Source: Tipula vernalis (Eukaryota; Arthropoda; Insecta; Diptera; Tipulidae). From it: 64,000 bases of DNA. The notes beneath the pieces were generated by a model, which did not search any database, was not told the DNA's origin, and worked only from the letters and a program-made list of their open reading frames with translations. Made by a program: the position numbers and the translations under genes. Within the stretch, counting starts at the first letter, position 1, and every line of letters begins with the position of its first letter. This document shows, in pieces, positions 11,783 through 23,563 of the stretch. The stretch is from positions 47,616,333-47,680,332 of the forward strand of contig OY282560.1 in the NCBI GenBank assembly GCA_958295665.1, written 5' to 3'.

Positions 11783-12337
11783 AGCAGCATCTCTTACTGT
11801 GGTAAGGCTAATTGAAACCGGAGGTCGCCAGGTATCCGGAGTCCCATGCTAGAGACCAAATAACTCATGATCATTCATCTCTCGGCGCACGTATCTCACT
11901 TTGAATTTGAGGTTTTTTATCAAGGTTATTCCTTCCTTTAGCGTCGTACTTTAGCCTGTTGTTCGGTAAACAAAAACAAAAGTTACCCGTGGTCACCACG
12001 GGGAGGTAGCACGTACACTTGTGAACCACGATTAGGTTACTCCTCACACGATCGTGAGCACCAGGCAGGACTGCCTAAAACATGACCAGAACAGCCTGCT
12101 GGAGCTCACTCTACTGAAGGTTACGGAGCTGGTAATTACTACACAGCTTTGTTCCCCCCTTCACCAGAAAAGAAAGGATAGTCTCCGCTCGTCTTTCATA
12201 CACACCAGCCTAGATTTCGCAGACCCAATTCAAGTGAGAGTGTCAAAGGCTAGACGTACGAAATCCTACAAAGGATATACCGCCTGACCAATTTTAAAAG
12301 ATTCACTCAAATAACTCCATACAAAAGTTATAAAATT

Positions 12338-12540
12338 TTTGAGGTCAAATTTCAAGGTCATGTCAAGGTCAAGTCGGTTTTTTAATGGAAACACCTATTT
12401 TTGACATTGGATTCTGAAAGCACGTGAAATTCTACGTTCAGCCATACATTATCATCTTTCAGAATCCAGAATCAAAAATAGTGCTTCCATTAGGAAAAAA
12501 TGGACTTGACTTTGAAATGATCTTGAAATTTGACCTCAAA
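12338..12540. repeat. Long inverted repeat (hairpin or MITE-like)
   Basis: The left arm (12338-12420) and right arm (12456-12540) are inverted copies of about 83-85 bp with roughly 80 percent match, separated by about 35 bp. Shared blocks include GAGGTCAAATTTCAAG, AATGGAA and GGATTCTGAAAG. The structure could fold into a long hairpin if transcribed. No clear target duplication was found at its edges. It lies about 300 bp past the stop of IFT172, beyond the predicted poly-A site. Confidence 0.8.
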
Positions 12541-12794
12541 GTCAAATTAAAGGTTATCATTTGATTTCTTTTTTACCAACAAGCTTGGTGCACGTTTACA
12601 GCAACCGTACACCTGAATCAGGGGTACTGAAAGTTATCGAGTTTAGAGAATAAACAAATCCGTTGTTATATGCTTTCAAATTTTCCATCAAGAATTAGCC
12701 AAAATTTAGATGAACTTTTACGCTATAACGCCCAGTCTTGTAAATTTAAATAAATTCTGGATAAATTTCAAATTTGAACCAACTACTGGTTCTA

Positions 12795-12800
12795 TTTATT
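12795..12800 (-). terminator. Predicted poly-A signal of IFT172
   Basis: TTTATT on the plus strand gives AATAAA on the minus strand, 42-47 nt past the IFT172 stop codon (12842-12844). Position and sequence fit a normal metazoan cleavage and polyadenylation signal; the actual cleavage site is not visible. Confidence 0.5.
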
Positions 12801-12841
12801 ACGTATTTAATCAAATAACAACAAAATTGAAGACAAAACGT

Positions 12842-15800
12842 TTAATTAGAAATAAAATTAGCTGCACCGCACCATTTCTCTATGAACTCAACAACATCCG
12901 GCAAATCAGTGTGAGGTGACATTTTCGCTTGTAACGTCAACTTACTCCAAGCCTCACGACTGGCCAAACGGTTTGATCGTTGAAAACTAATCGGTGGTTT
13001 TCCCAAAATTGGATAGCCCGTTATAATACAGGGTTGATCACTGTTTGCTAAGCTTGATTCGAATAATTCACGATCATCGGTGGGCAATGTTTGATCAACA
13101 CGTTGATCCATACTAATAGCTAACACCCATTCTCGTACCTCCTCGTGCAATTGATCTTCGTTCAATAAATGTAACGCCTCCGGGATTGAGACAGAGCTCG
13201 GGAAATCAGTTGCCGCTAAATCGGTGTGATCTACCAAATTGCCGGTACCCTCTTCAATTGCCTCGCTTATATCCAAATAATGATTTAAAATGACAAAAGC
13301 CTCGGATTCTCGACCGACTGAACGCAAATCCATACCAGCTTCATAAAATGCTTTGTCGCATGGTACAATATCCGAGTGGCGCAGTAATGCAACCGAAATT
13401 TTAACAGATATCTGTTGTAATGCGGATACCTGTCGACAAGCACTCCGGGTGGCATAATAATGTGCAACGAGTAACAGCAAATCAAATTTGGTAAATGCAT
13501 CAGAATTCGCCAACTCCTGAGAACTTTGAATCGAATGACATACATCGTATAAAAATTGTCGTAAATTTTTCCATATTTGAATTCCTTCGGGTTCACGCAG
13601 CCCAAAACATAGCAGTGATATTCGATGGTAAATATTAAAATTTTCCGGAATTGCTGGAACTCCATGGTTGAGATATAGCTTCAATGCGGTAATCGGATCA
13701 TTTTCACGAATCAACTGGGCGCCATAAATGGCTAAATATTTGTGTAGCACCCCAGAACTGGTTTGTTTCGCTTTCTCGATACATCGGGTCCATTGGCCTT
13801 GTTCAGCGAGTAGATCGAGTGCTGACATAATATCAATATCAGCCAGTTGTTCAATATTTTTACCAACTTTGAGCACAGACTTTTGTTGTGACTCAACATA
13901 CGCCAAAAGTTGTGGATCAATTTCCTTAGCCAGACGTCTTGCTTTATTCCAATTTTCTGTTTTAATGAAAACATCGACCGCTTCTTTGGGCATCTCAACC
14001 GATAGATATAACTGAGCAGCAGGTCCTGGTTGATTTATTTCAACTAATCGAGGGCATAAATCTTTAGCCACCTCGACTGCTTCGCGGCCTTCAAGAAATT
14101 GATTTGCTATTTCAGCGGCCCGAATTAGAGCTCGTTCTACAGTCGATGAATCAGAATTTAATTCTGAAATCTGAAGTAGACACTCAACGGCCTTTTTGAA
14201 CTCTTCGTTGCGAGCATATTCGGACGCACTTTCAAGTAAACTTCTCGAATCGACATTTGAAGTATTTCGATTGGCCGAATTTTGAAAGCGTTGAAGTTCG
14301 GCCACCTCACCTGGCGCATATTCACGCGCCACTCTCAATGCATCGTTCCACATTCCATTTTCACGATAATGTTGAATCACGATATCGGGGCGCTCGGCAC
14401 GAATCAATAAAGTTTCGTATTCACTATAATTGTTTGCCTCGAGTGCTGATGCCGCTTGGTTCATTAACACTTCTTGTGTTGCTTCCGGAACATGTTTTTC
14501 GGCGACCCGCATTGCGGCGTCCCAATCATTTGAATGGCAATACATTAAAATTGCCTCACGTGGTTTATTGGCGAGTATAAACTCCGCTTCGGCTTCATTA
14601 AATTTACCATCATCCTCAAGTGACATAGCGATCTTGAGATGGACATCTTCTGCGTTACGTCCGCTTAATTTACACAATTGTAACGCGAAATTGAATTGGC
14701 TCGATTCGCATGCTAGTTGGACTCCGATTTCCAGAAGACCCATTTTGACTAACAAGCGTGAGGCTCCTTCGATTGGCAGTGATTTGGCCCACATAAATGC
14801 CACTTGGTTTGATGCAATTTCTCCTCCTTTTTGTTTCGCAATGTGATAAGCATCCTCCCATTTGCCAGCTGCGCAGTACATATGAACCACAGCCTTCCAA
14901 TTGCCAGCGGCAATAAAATGAACCTCGGCTTGTTTATATTTACCCTTTGACTCCAGTTGTTTGGCCAAATGAAGATGCGTGTTTTCGAGTAAATCTCTGT
15001 GAAATTGTTCAACCAAGCGGATCATCGCGTCATAATGTTCGATCCGTTTGTACATCGCAATAGCCTTGTCCGCCTCATTAACAGCGATATAAACTTTTTC
15101 GGCATCCCGATATTTACCTTCACTTTCTAATTTGTCGGCCAATTCACTAAACATGTCATGAACGTTCTCCACGTTTAAATATTTTTCGGCGATTTCATAG
15201 GCCTTCTCCCATTTTCCATTGCGATTTAATAAGTCAATTGCCTCGCGGTAAAGTCCAGCTCGAAGTAAAATGTTTTCAGCTCCTTTCATGTCACCAACAT
15301 AAGCGAGATGTTCAGACAGATCTATTGCATACTTTTTGATTTCGGTTGGATTGTCCACAACTTTAGCAATTTGTACCGCTTTGCGCCATTGCTTTGCGCC
15401 CATCGCAGAATCTAATGCCTTGAGTGTAGCACCGGCTTCAATATAATGACTAATCGAAGCATCAAGTTGACGTTTTGATACCAACCAATCGCCCCATTCT
15501 TCTTCCAGCATGGTGACTTCATCTGGAGATATTTGGCGTGCAGTTTCAATGGCTCTTCCGTAAGAACCTCCCTTTCTGTACAGTGTTACAGCACCTTGAG
15601 TATCGTTTAATTTTTGTGCTAAATCTCCAGCTATTTCAAATAATTCAGATTTCACAAGAGATGATCGTACCTGAGCCATTAGCTCCTCGTTCAACAGAAG
15701 GTGAGGTGTAATCAGCGATAAACGGGCAGCTCGCGCTGGTTTTCTAGCTTTCAGATATAAGGTCATAGCTTTGTCAACCTCGCCATTCTCTTCTAGTACC

Positions 15801-18130
15801 TCTCCGGCTTTTTCCTCTTGACCTGACTCTAAAAGGTAACTCATTTGCAGCATTTTCAAATCTTTTAGCTTATGATATCCACGACGCTCGGCCAATTTAA
15901 TCGCATCATTCCATTTGCCCAGCTTTTGAAACATTTCGATAGCCGCCTCAATGTCGCCTTGATCCAAATAAATTCGCTCGGCTGTCCTTAGCTCACCGTA
16001 CAACAATGAAATACGTGCTCTCGATTCGGGACATTCGGTATCTGGGCCAACAGTTTCCTCGTACTTTTCAGCCACTTGAATCGTTTCAGAAATATAAAAA
16101 GTTTTAGACGCATTCCCCAGTGCAGCATAACATCTTTGGGCAATTCGTAAATTTTTTTTGGCAAGCGCAATATTGGCCAAATTATGCCACATTCCTTTGG
16201 TCGGTGGTGTATCATCAAGAGTTTCCAAATATAAAATTGCACGGCCAAAATCACTATCATTAACGGCTGTCACAAATTCTACTAGACCTTCGTCGAGATA
16301 GTAACTATGATTTGCCGGACCTTCCCTCGTGTGCACCTCAGTTTTACCCCCCTCTCGAGTCACATCGGTTACTTCACCGCGTACCGACATCATTGAAACA
16401 TACTCGGGCAGATCGATATTGTACCAAACAGCCAAATGCATATCATTTTGGGCGACGGCAACATCACTTTGTGGTACCCACTGTACGAATGAAACTTTGC
16501 CGAGTAAAATTTGTTTCTTACAACTTTGGACGTCAACCAGAACGAGGCGCATTTTTTTATCGCGAAACAGCAACTTATGTGAGGTCTCACTCAATTCCAG
16601 CCAATCAATTTTTGAGTCATGTGTTATCTGTGCGATTGCCGATTGCAAAATCAAGTCAACGACACAAATTGTTTTCATGTCCAGAAGATATGCCAATTTT
16701 TTATTATTTTTTGAGTTACCACGCTCGTTCAGACGCACTGAAATTACATGCGGATTTACGAATTCAGTTCGTACCGATCCCAGTATCTCGTTGTCTCCAT
16801 ACTCGACCAGCGATAGTTCACCCACATTAAAAATTAGACAAACATTTGGATTTTCAAAATAAAATTTTTCTAGGCGGCCAGTTGAATTCCAGCGCACTTC
16901 ACTTGTCATCGATCGCGTTAGGTCACACAAAATTAGCGAATCTTCTGTACGGGCGACCAAATAATTATCTTTGCCCATTATTCGAACATCGTCTATTTCC
17001 AGTCCCAGTTGCGATTCAACAATCATTTTCTCGCCAGATTCTTGAAGGGATCTTAATAGTACCTGGCTCGGAGTAACAAAAGTTAATTCGAATTTATCTT
17101 GCCACACGGTTCTTTTGAGTACAGATTCGAAAAGTATTACGCCACCACATATTGATCCAACCGACAAAATGGAACCATCACGACGCCATGCGAGAGCGGT
17201 TACTGAATATAAATTTTTTATAGTTTTTGGTGCCGTCTCACTCCATGTATTTTGGCGAGCACTCCACGAAAATATTCGTACCCGGTCATAACTACCGACC
17301 GCCACCGATTGTCCATTTGAACTGCATGCCGCCACCATAAATTCGTGCTCGGTATCGTCACGCGAATAATCAAAGGTACGATTAATACGTCCTTGAGAAT
17401 CGTAAAATAGGATTTTTTTATCAGCCCCCGATGCAACAATATAATTTTGTGGCCACGCTAATACATATGGAGCAGTCGAATGGGTTAGAACACGACCAGA
17501 TGATTCACCATGTTCTTCAACAATATAGTATCGAATTACTGAGCCATCTTCATGTCCGGTGATTATACCGGTGCCACGTGAATTTGACGCAATCGAAATT
17601 ACCATACTATCGGCCGCATACAAATTCTGCGATTTATTATTACGACAATGGAGCGCTCTCACTTTACCATCCTCGAGTCCCACAACAATAGCACCAACTT
17701 GTAACCATGTAATTGCCATGACAGCACTTGATTGTGGAAATTTATTGCAAATCACTTTTTTCTCATTCCATGACTCACCCAATTTATAGACGTACACAAT
17801 AGAATCACTTTGGGCCACCGCCAAACGAGTAGAGTCCGGACTAAACGCAATGCCACGAATGACATACGATTTTTTTCCAGCCGCTGCATCTGCCGGTTTC
17901 GTTGAGAATTTATCACGACGTTCACCATTTTCGTCGAATAGCAAAATCGATCGATCGGCTGTGGCGACCGCAAGTTTTTGATTATTTGGTGACCATAGTA
18001 GGCCAGAGATGCGATTTAGGTACACCTAAAAAATATCGTGTTACACGGTGTTTACAATTGGAACGTACATATGTATTGGTTTAAAACTCACCTGAGGCTC
18101 AAGAATTGTTTTTAAATTTTTTAATTGCAT
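12842..18130 (-). CDS. IFT172: Intraflagellar transport protein 172
   Basis: IFT172 is a peripheral subunit of the IFT-B complex, which carries cargo along cilia and helps turnaround at the ciliary tip; in insects it acts in ciliated sensory neurons. Exon 1 (18092-18130) encodes 13 residues (MQLKNLKTILEPQ), a GT-AG intron of 66 bp (18026-18091) follows, and exon 2 (12842-18025) encodes 1727 residues. The total, 1740 aa, matches the family (about 1750). Two N-terminal WD40 propellers fill about residues 1-600 (LLWSPNNQKLAVATADRSIL starts the first). The rest is TPR-like helical repeats with many W..A and AE..Y..A turns. The start was chosen because exon 1 restores the conserved MQLK..K..L.PQ N-terminus in frame. 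No breaks were found. Confidence 0.97.
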
Positions 18131-19484
18131 TTTGATTGCGACTTCAACAAAATTTTTTGTTTTGATTGTTTGATTGTTGTGGCCAAAATATACCATGACA
18201 ACACAAGTTTGGTGTTTTTTGGGGGAAAATTTACCTGTTACACGCATGATTGTTATTTTGTTGATGGGTTGCTAACACCTGTTGCGTTTTATTTACAAAT
18301 AAACGTTTTTTGTTTGTTTTAGTTTTTGGTCGACAACCTGTAGATTTTCCCCCATTTTCTCAAGTTCCACTATTTCAGGCTGATCAATGGATAAATTTGA
18401 TTTACTAGATTTATCCCATTTGCATTTCGTTGAGTACCGCTCCTAACATAATTTGATGCTAAATGAATTGATGATGAACTTGATGATGAATCATTTCTAT
18501 TGGCAGTCGTTCATTTTCCTATATCATTTGTAGCTCCCTTTCCCTTGCTCCGTTGAAATGATTTACTAATGCTGTTATTTGTTGTATCGATTATGATAAT
18601 GCATATATATTCTCGTCCCTTAGCATGCAAACAGCGTTAATCATCACTAATCCTGACCCTGCTGTTTGAGTCGATGCTGGCTCGTCGTTTTATCCGATGG
18701 TGTAAGGATTATTCTCAATTAAAACAAAGTCTTTTAGTACACTTTTTATTAAGTTAAATTACAATTCTTTTAGGCAACAATTATTATTCCCAAAAGTACA
18801 ATTCTCAATACACTTATATAAAAACACATATATCGGAATACAATCAATTATTGAAAAAACGATCCGTCCTCTATGACGGTTCCAATATCAATTCAATTTT
18901 TCTCATTCTCTTCGTTCTTTTTTTTTTTTTTTTAGCTCAAACAAGAGCAGCGAATTTAATGTTTTAGCTCAAACAAGAGCAGCGTACCCAATTCCTTTTT
19001 TTTATACTAGTTTGCCCAAAAAACCTTACAATGGTTAGTTGAATTTATTTCTTTAACAGTGCATAAAGTATGAAGCGTTGGTTTACGCTGTAAGATTGCT
19101 ACTTCGCACTGGGTTTTGTTAGTCAATGTGTCAAAAACTGGTTTGTTCACTTCTTTTGTTGTTAGAGTGGCAATATATTCTCGATGATTGTCCATTGCTA
19201 GACATTTGTTGATATTATAATGGGTGATTGAGTGTTGTTATGATAGATGTCAGGAACTGGGGTTACAGCTAACAGGTTATCACATTTCGTTGTTACCCTG
19301 CTATGCACATCCAGGCTTTGTTATACACATAAGAATGAGATTATGAATATTGTGGCCAGGGATGGTTATTGATGAATATGTGTGTTGACGAATAAATTGC
19401 AGTTGGTCTTCTAATTGTGACGGAGCGAGTATCTATGTATGCAAAATACTATAATGTGCATAGTGAAAAATATCAGGTAGGCCC
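18131..19484. other. Intergenic, 5' side of IFT172
   Basis: No gene is supported here. It holds the presumed IFT172 promoter; half-site matches to an RFX X-box (for example AGCAAC on the minus strand near 18270) are present but no full X-box was found. A short direct repeat lies at 18926-18984. The rest is AT-rich without coding signal. Confidence 0.6.
18926..18984. repeat. Short tandem duplication
   Basis: The stretch TTTTAGCTCAAACAAGAGCA and its continuation CGC-like end occur twice, about 36 bp apart, next to a T-run. It looks like a simple local duplication without a clear function. Confidence 0.7.
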
Positions 19485-19776
19485 TGTTGCGAATCTTCTA
19501 AGTTTTTTTAATAATAAAGTCATCTCGATTACGCTCATTAATATTAGGTGAAACCTTTCCTCTTCTGTTCGATATTCTTTCAGTTGTATCATTTCCGATT
19601 TTCATGTCTCTTCATCTTTTATCAGATTGTTCAATGATGAGGTTAGAATTATGTTTCACCAGCTTGCTTGTGTTAGCGATTATTGACGCCTATCATTAGA
19701 TGATTTTTGTTATTGTTGATGTTCTCAAATTTGGCTTCATACTGGTTAGCCTCGGGCTGGGTGAGAATTACAAACA
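19485..19776 (-). repeat. Candidate BEL/Pao 3' LTR
   Basis: Read on the minus strand, a purine-rich TTAGGGGACA tract is followed by a segment that begins TGTTTGTAATTC and ends GATTCGCAACA at 19485, giving TG...CA ends with a short inverted TGTT/AACA. It follows the end of the BEL integrase frame once Gypsy A is removed. No partner LTR was found in the window, so this is a candidate only. Confidence 0.35.
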
Positions 19777-19862
19777 TGTCCCCTAAGACAACACGCAATT
19801 TTGTGGGGTTGGTAGCTGTTATGTTTTTGATCCTTTAACTTCTGCTGAATGAACAGGATTAT

Positions 19863-20070
19863 TGTTATGTCGTAAATCTCCACTAATATTGTTAATTAAA
19901 CACCTTCGTTCTATTTTACATATATTATTTATTATAACCCGTAATCCAATACATAGACTTTCTGTATATCGCGGTTGACGATCGTCTCTGGTGTGACGTT
20001 AGCTCCAATGCCGTATATGTCACACCTTGACTTCGTTTACATCGTATTTCTTTACTTCGCATATACCACA
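19863..20070 (-). repeat. Gypsy A 3' LTR
   Basis: 208 bp, TG...CA ends in element orientation, nearly identical to 25066-25273 (differences seen at positions near 19870 and 19886). The internal border has the polypurine tract at 20071-20085. It is flanked on the outside by ATTAT. Confidence 0.93.
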
Positions 20071-20272
20071 CTCGTCCCCTCTTAATTTCATTATTCTTAA
20101 CCTAACTAACAAATTAAACTTAATTATACTATTACATGATTTTCATGCTTTTTACCGATATCGAGGGGTTTCTTTATTTGCTCTCGGGCACGTAACTCCC
20201 TTCCCTGAATCTCACTACTCGTATCCTCTCTTCCCTCAACTCTATACCTAATCGCAAATTTTGGACTTAAAC

Positions 20273-21920
20273 TTAAATTCCTATCCTTCTGCTGATTCCC
20301 AAATACCTCTTAGAGCAGCTCGACGTCGTATTCTGATCTACTGGGCAATCTTCTTCGACTCTAGTTCTCCTCAACCTGATCTGATCCACATGCTTTTTAA
20401 TCATCTGACCTTCCTCAAACCTGCACCAATACATTCTCGGTCCCAGCACTTCCGATATTCGAGCTTTGGCCCATTTTGGATGTAATGGATCCTTATAAGA
20501 CCTGATGTTTACACAATGGTTCACCTTGAATTTGCGATCTCGCTCTGTGAACTTGTCCCTCTGATCTGTCACCCCATTTTCTTTTAGATTATCCTTACAT
20601 GCTGTTCGTTTTAAAAGATCTAATTTCATCTTGGGTTCGTAATTAAGCATGCTCGACCAGGGAGTTTTTTCCGTAGTACCATGTTTCACCGCTCTATAGT
20701 CGAACAGAAACTTGTTCACAATCTGGTCTAATTGTTCGCTACTACCATCCTGTAAAGCACTCCTCATTGCATTTTTGATGGTTTTTATTGCGTTCTCTGC
20801 AGCTCCATTGGTCTGTGCGTAACCTGGCGCTGTTAGCGAATGTTTTATTCCCAAGCCACTCATCGTTTCTTTAAATAAATGCGCCGTGAATGTTGTTCCG
20901 TTATCACTTACGATGTGATCTGGTAGTCCAAATCTCGCAAAATCATTCAACCTATTAACCGTGAACTCGGTAGTCGCGCTTCTCATTCGGAACACTTCGA
21001 TCCATTTCGAAAATGCATCAATTATTACCAAAAATTGATAATTATGAAATGGACCCGCATAATCTATGTGCAATCTGCTCCAGGGTCTCGACGATGTCTC
21101 CCACGGTATAGTTTTGGCTTTCGGTGGACTTGGAAGAACTGCCAAGCATGGATCACAACTTCCAATGAAATTCTCGACTTCTTCGTCCATTCCTGGCCAC
21201 CATACATACGACCTTAAAATTGATTTTGTTTTTACCATCCCTAAATGAGTTTTATGCACCTGATTTAATATTCTTCGTCTTAATGCTTGTGGAACCACTA
21301 CTCTGTGTCCTCTCATTAACACTTGTTCTTCGACTGACAATTCGTTTCGATCTCGAAGATATTTTTTATATTTCACGTCCATATTCAGCTCCTTGAAATC
21401 ACCACTCAAAACTGCTCGTATTATACTTTTCAACGTTTCGTCATTCATCATTTCCTTCCTCAACATCTCGAAATCTACCATTACGTTAGTATTCTTCTTT
21501 ATCAAATACAGGTATGACGCTTTTTCTTTGGTTGATTTGCTGCTACTATTTACTGGGATTCTTGACAATAGGTCAGCACAGTTTCTCTCGGACCTTACGT
21601 TTTCAATCTTGAAATTGAATCCCGACAGATGCACTGCCCATCTCTGCAGACATCTGAGGTATACCCTTCTTGTCCCCAAATATGCTGACCATAGGCTTGT
21701 GATCTGTTTTTAATGTAAACTCCCGTCCCACTAGATACTGGTAAAATTTCTTCGTTCCATATACTATTGCCAGTGCTTCCTTCTGAATTACTCCATAATT
21801 TCTCTCCGCGTTCGTGAGTGTTCGTGAAGCAAACTCGATTGGGCGTACACTTCCATCTGTAAATGTATGCGATATTATGGCTCCAATCTTCAATACTCCA
21901 ATTCCAATACAAAAATGCAT
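20273..21920 (-). pseudogene. Gypsy A RNase H and integrase
   Basis: RNase H lies at 21920-21603 ([20 protein letters not shown] and [11 protein letters not shown]). A one-base frame change near 21650 leads to the 468-residue integrase frame (21679-20273). Integrase shows the zinc-binding HKTHLG...CDPC, the catalytic stretches LHIDYAGPF and IVSDNGTTF, and the Glu in NGAAENAIKTIK, so the DDE triad is intact. It joins cDNA to chromosomal DNA. The N-terminal part of RNase H is missing because of a deletion next to RT. Apart from the frameshift the integrase part itself is uninterrupted. Confidence 0.85.
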
Positions 21921-22582
21921 TTTTTTTTGTTCAGTCTTAAATCTGCCTCTTTTAGTTTCTGAAAAAGCAGTTCCAATCGTTTATTGTGTTCTTCTATTGT
22001 TGGTGCAGCTACCACTATGTCGTCCAAAAAAGTATTTACGCCTGGAATACCTTTTATAATTTTTTCCAATTCCCTTTGAAATATTCCCGTCGCTGGTTTT
22101 ATTCCAAAAGGTAGGCGTGTCATTTCAAAATTCCCTATGTGCATGCTCCACGTGACTAATTTCCTAGATTCCTCGTCTAATTCGATTTGATTGTAGGCAC
22201 GAGATAGATCTATTTTCGAAAAGTATTTACAACCTTGTAGTTTGGTGAAAATATCCGAAGCTCTGGGAATTGGATAATTTGTGTCCTTCAGATATCTATT
22301 TATCGTGATTCTATAATTGGCACAAATCCGTATTTTTCCATCCTCTTTCATGATAGGCACTAAAGGAGTTCCCCACTGGGCGTTTTCCGTACGTGTAATA
22401 ATACCTTCCCCTACCAATTCCAAAAGTTGTTTCTCGACTGCATCTTTAAATGCGAATGGTATTTGGCTAGCCTTCATGAACCTTGGAATTATTTCTTCGT
22501 GGTCGATCAGATCAAGCTTGACTTTAATACCTCGTAACTTATCGATCTGACTCCCAAACAGATCAGAATACCTCGTGACCAA
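21890..22582 (-). pseudogene. Gypsy A reverse transcriptase
   Basis: The 230-residue frame covers most of the Gypsy RT: QWGTPLVPIMKEDGKIRICA, KIDLSRAYNQIEL, TRLPFGIKPATGIFQRELE and the catalytic FLDDIVVA. The frame ends shortly after RLNKKKC, where the connection to RNase H is deleted: the usual segment of about 100 residues (FLGLVNYY, FDP and so on) is absent and RNase H begins almost at once. Without that segment the pol protein should not fold normally. Confidence 0.85.
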
Positions 22583-22644
22583 ACTCTTTATACAACTAAT
22601 TGTCTCATTGAACTTAATATTATTTAATCTATTTAATTTTATCT

Positions 22645-23109
22645 TTAATCTAGTACTGCGATTTGGCCGCCATTAATGATTAAAAACTTAAACTTTTTCT
22701 TTATACCGTTATAATTAAGTGTCGGACTAATACATCCCATTACACTTAACCTTTCTCCACTGTAACCAGTAATTACACTTCTGTCGGCCCTTACTAATTT
22801 CGTATCGCAATGTTTAACGAATATTTCGTAAGGAATAGCGGAAATCGCAGCACCCGAATCGATCATAAAACTAAACCCAAACCCAAAAATTTCCAAGTCT
22901 ACCTTCAGCGCGTCACCTGAAAATTTGTTTTGTGTTGCAAAAACATTTCCCGATTCGCTACTGTTGTCGTTGTACTGCATTCTCATCTCACTCTTAGCAT
23001 CTTCCTGTTCGTTATGCAATTCATACCTTGACCTCATTTCGCCTTCGTTGTCGACTGTATTCTCTATCATATTCATGGTTTTGTATTTCGCCTTACATAC
23101 TGATTTCAT
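22645..23109 (-). pseudogene. Gypsy A protease region and end of gag
   Basis: The frame starts within a zinc knuckle (CNKCRQKGHMKSVC is readable just upstream at about 23130-23090) and contains the retropepsin motif FMIDSGAAISAIP, followed by VITGYSGERLSVMG. The protease would cut the gag-pol polyprotein. The first knuckle (CRHCG..., about 23175) is in another frame by one base, so gag and protease are not joined properly in this copy. Confidence 0.75.
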
Positions 23110-23563
23110 GTGCCCCTTCTGCCTGCATTTATTACAAATTACGTTTTTGTAATTACACTCTACTTCGTGAAACCACAGTGTCTACAAGCTGTTTTTTTTT
23201 ATATAATTCTCCTTAGACTTACTTCGGTGTCGTTGCGTTGACACTTTATCGAGTGTAACCGTAGATTCTTCTTCACTCAATCTATTAAATATTTTTCCAC
23301 CAATACCCGTAATAAATTTGTTGCGTACCATATCGTCTAACATTTCTTCTTTGTACTCACACCTCACCGCACATTCCCGTACTTTAATCAACCATTCCTG
23401 TACCGATTGATGAATCGTTCTTCGTTGCAACTCAAAAAAATCTTTTCCGTTCTTGAAACACTAACACAGGTGGTGTGAAATGTTTCTTAAACAGCACATC
23501 CAGTTGCGCGTACGTCAACTCCGTAGGATTTTTTGGTGCACATAACCCATGTATTATGTTATA

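Larger units (their letters stand above)
7040..12290 (-). mobile_element. LOA-like non-LTR retrotransposon, degenerate
   Basis: On the minus strand an ORF1 with a DUF4780-like domain (11782-10497) precedes an ORF2 with endonuclease, RT and RNase H (10400-7100). The RNase H after RT separates it from the R1-clade element next door and fits LOA or I-like clades. The 5' leader probably extends to about 12290; it has no long ORF but includes a 17-bp palindrome (CCCGTGGTCACCACGGG, 11986-12002). Frames change many times, so the copy is dead. Both outer limits are estimates, since no target duplication was found. Confidence 0.75.

Noticed and set aside
16312..16862. Long frames opposite to and shifted within IFT172
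   Set aside because: They are shadows of the conserved IFT172 coding sequence on the other strand.
18041..18247. An upstream ATG giving 28 extra residues to IFT172 exon 1
   Set aside because: The conserved family N-terminus starts at the internal Met (18130). The extra residues have no counterpart, so this part is taken as 5' UTR.
18131..18400. An RFX X-box in the IFT172 promoter
   Set aside because: I tested the 14-mer pattern against the GTTGC/GCAAC sites near 18260-18290 and found only half sites. A matrix scan would be needed to find a weak site.
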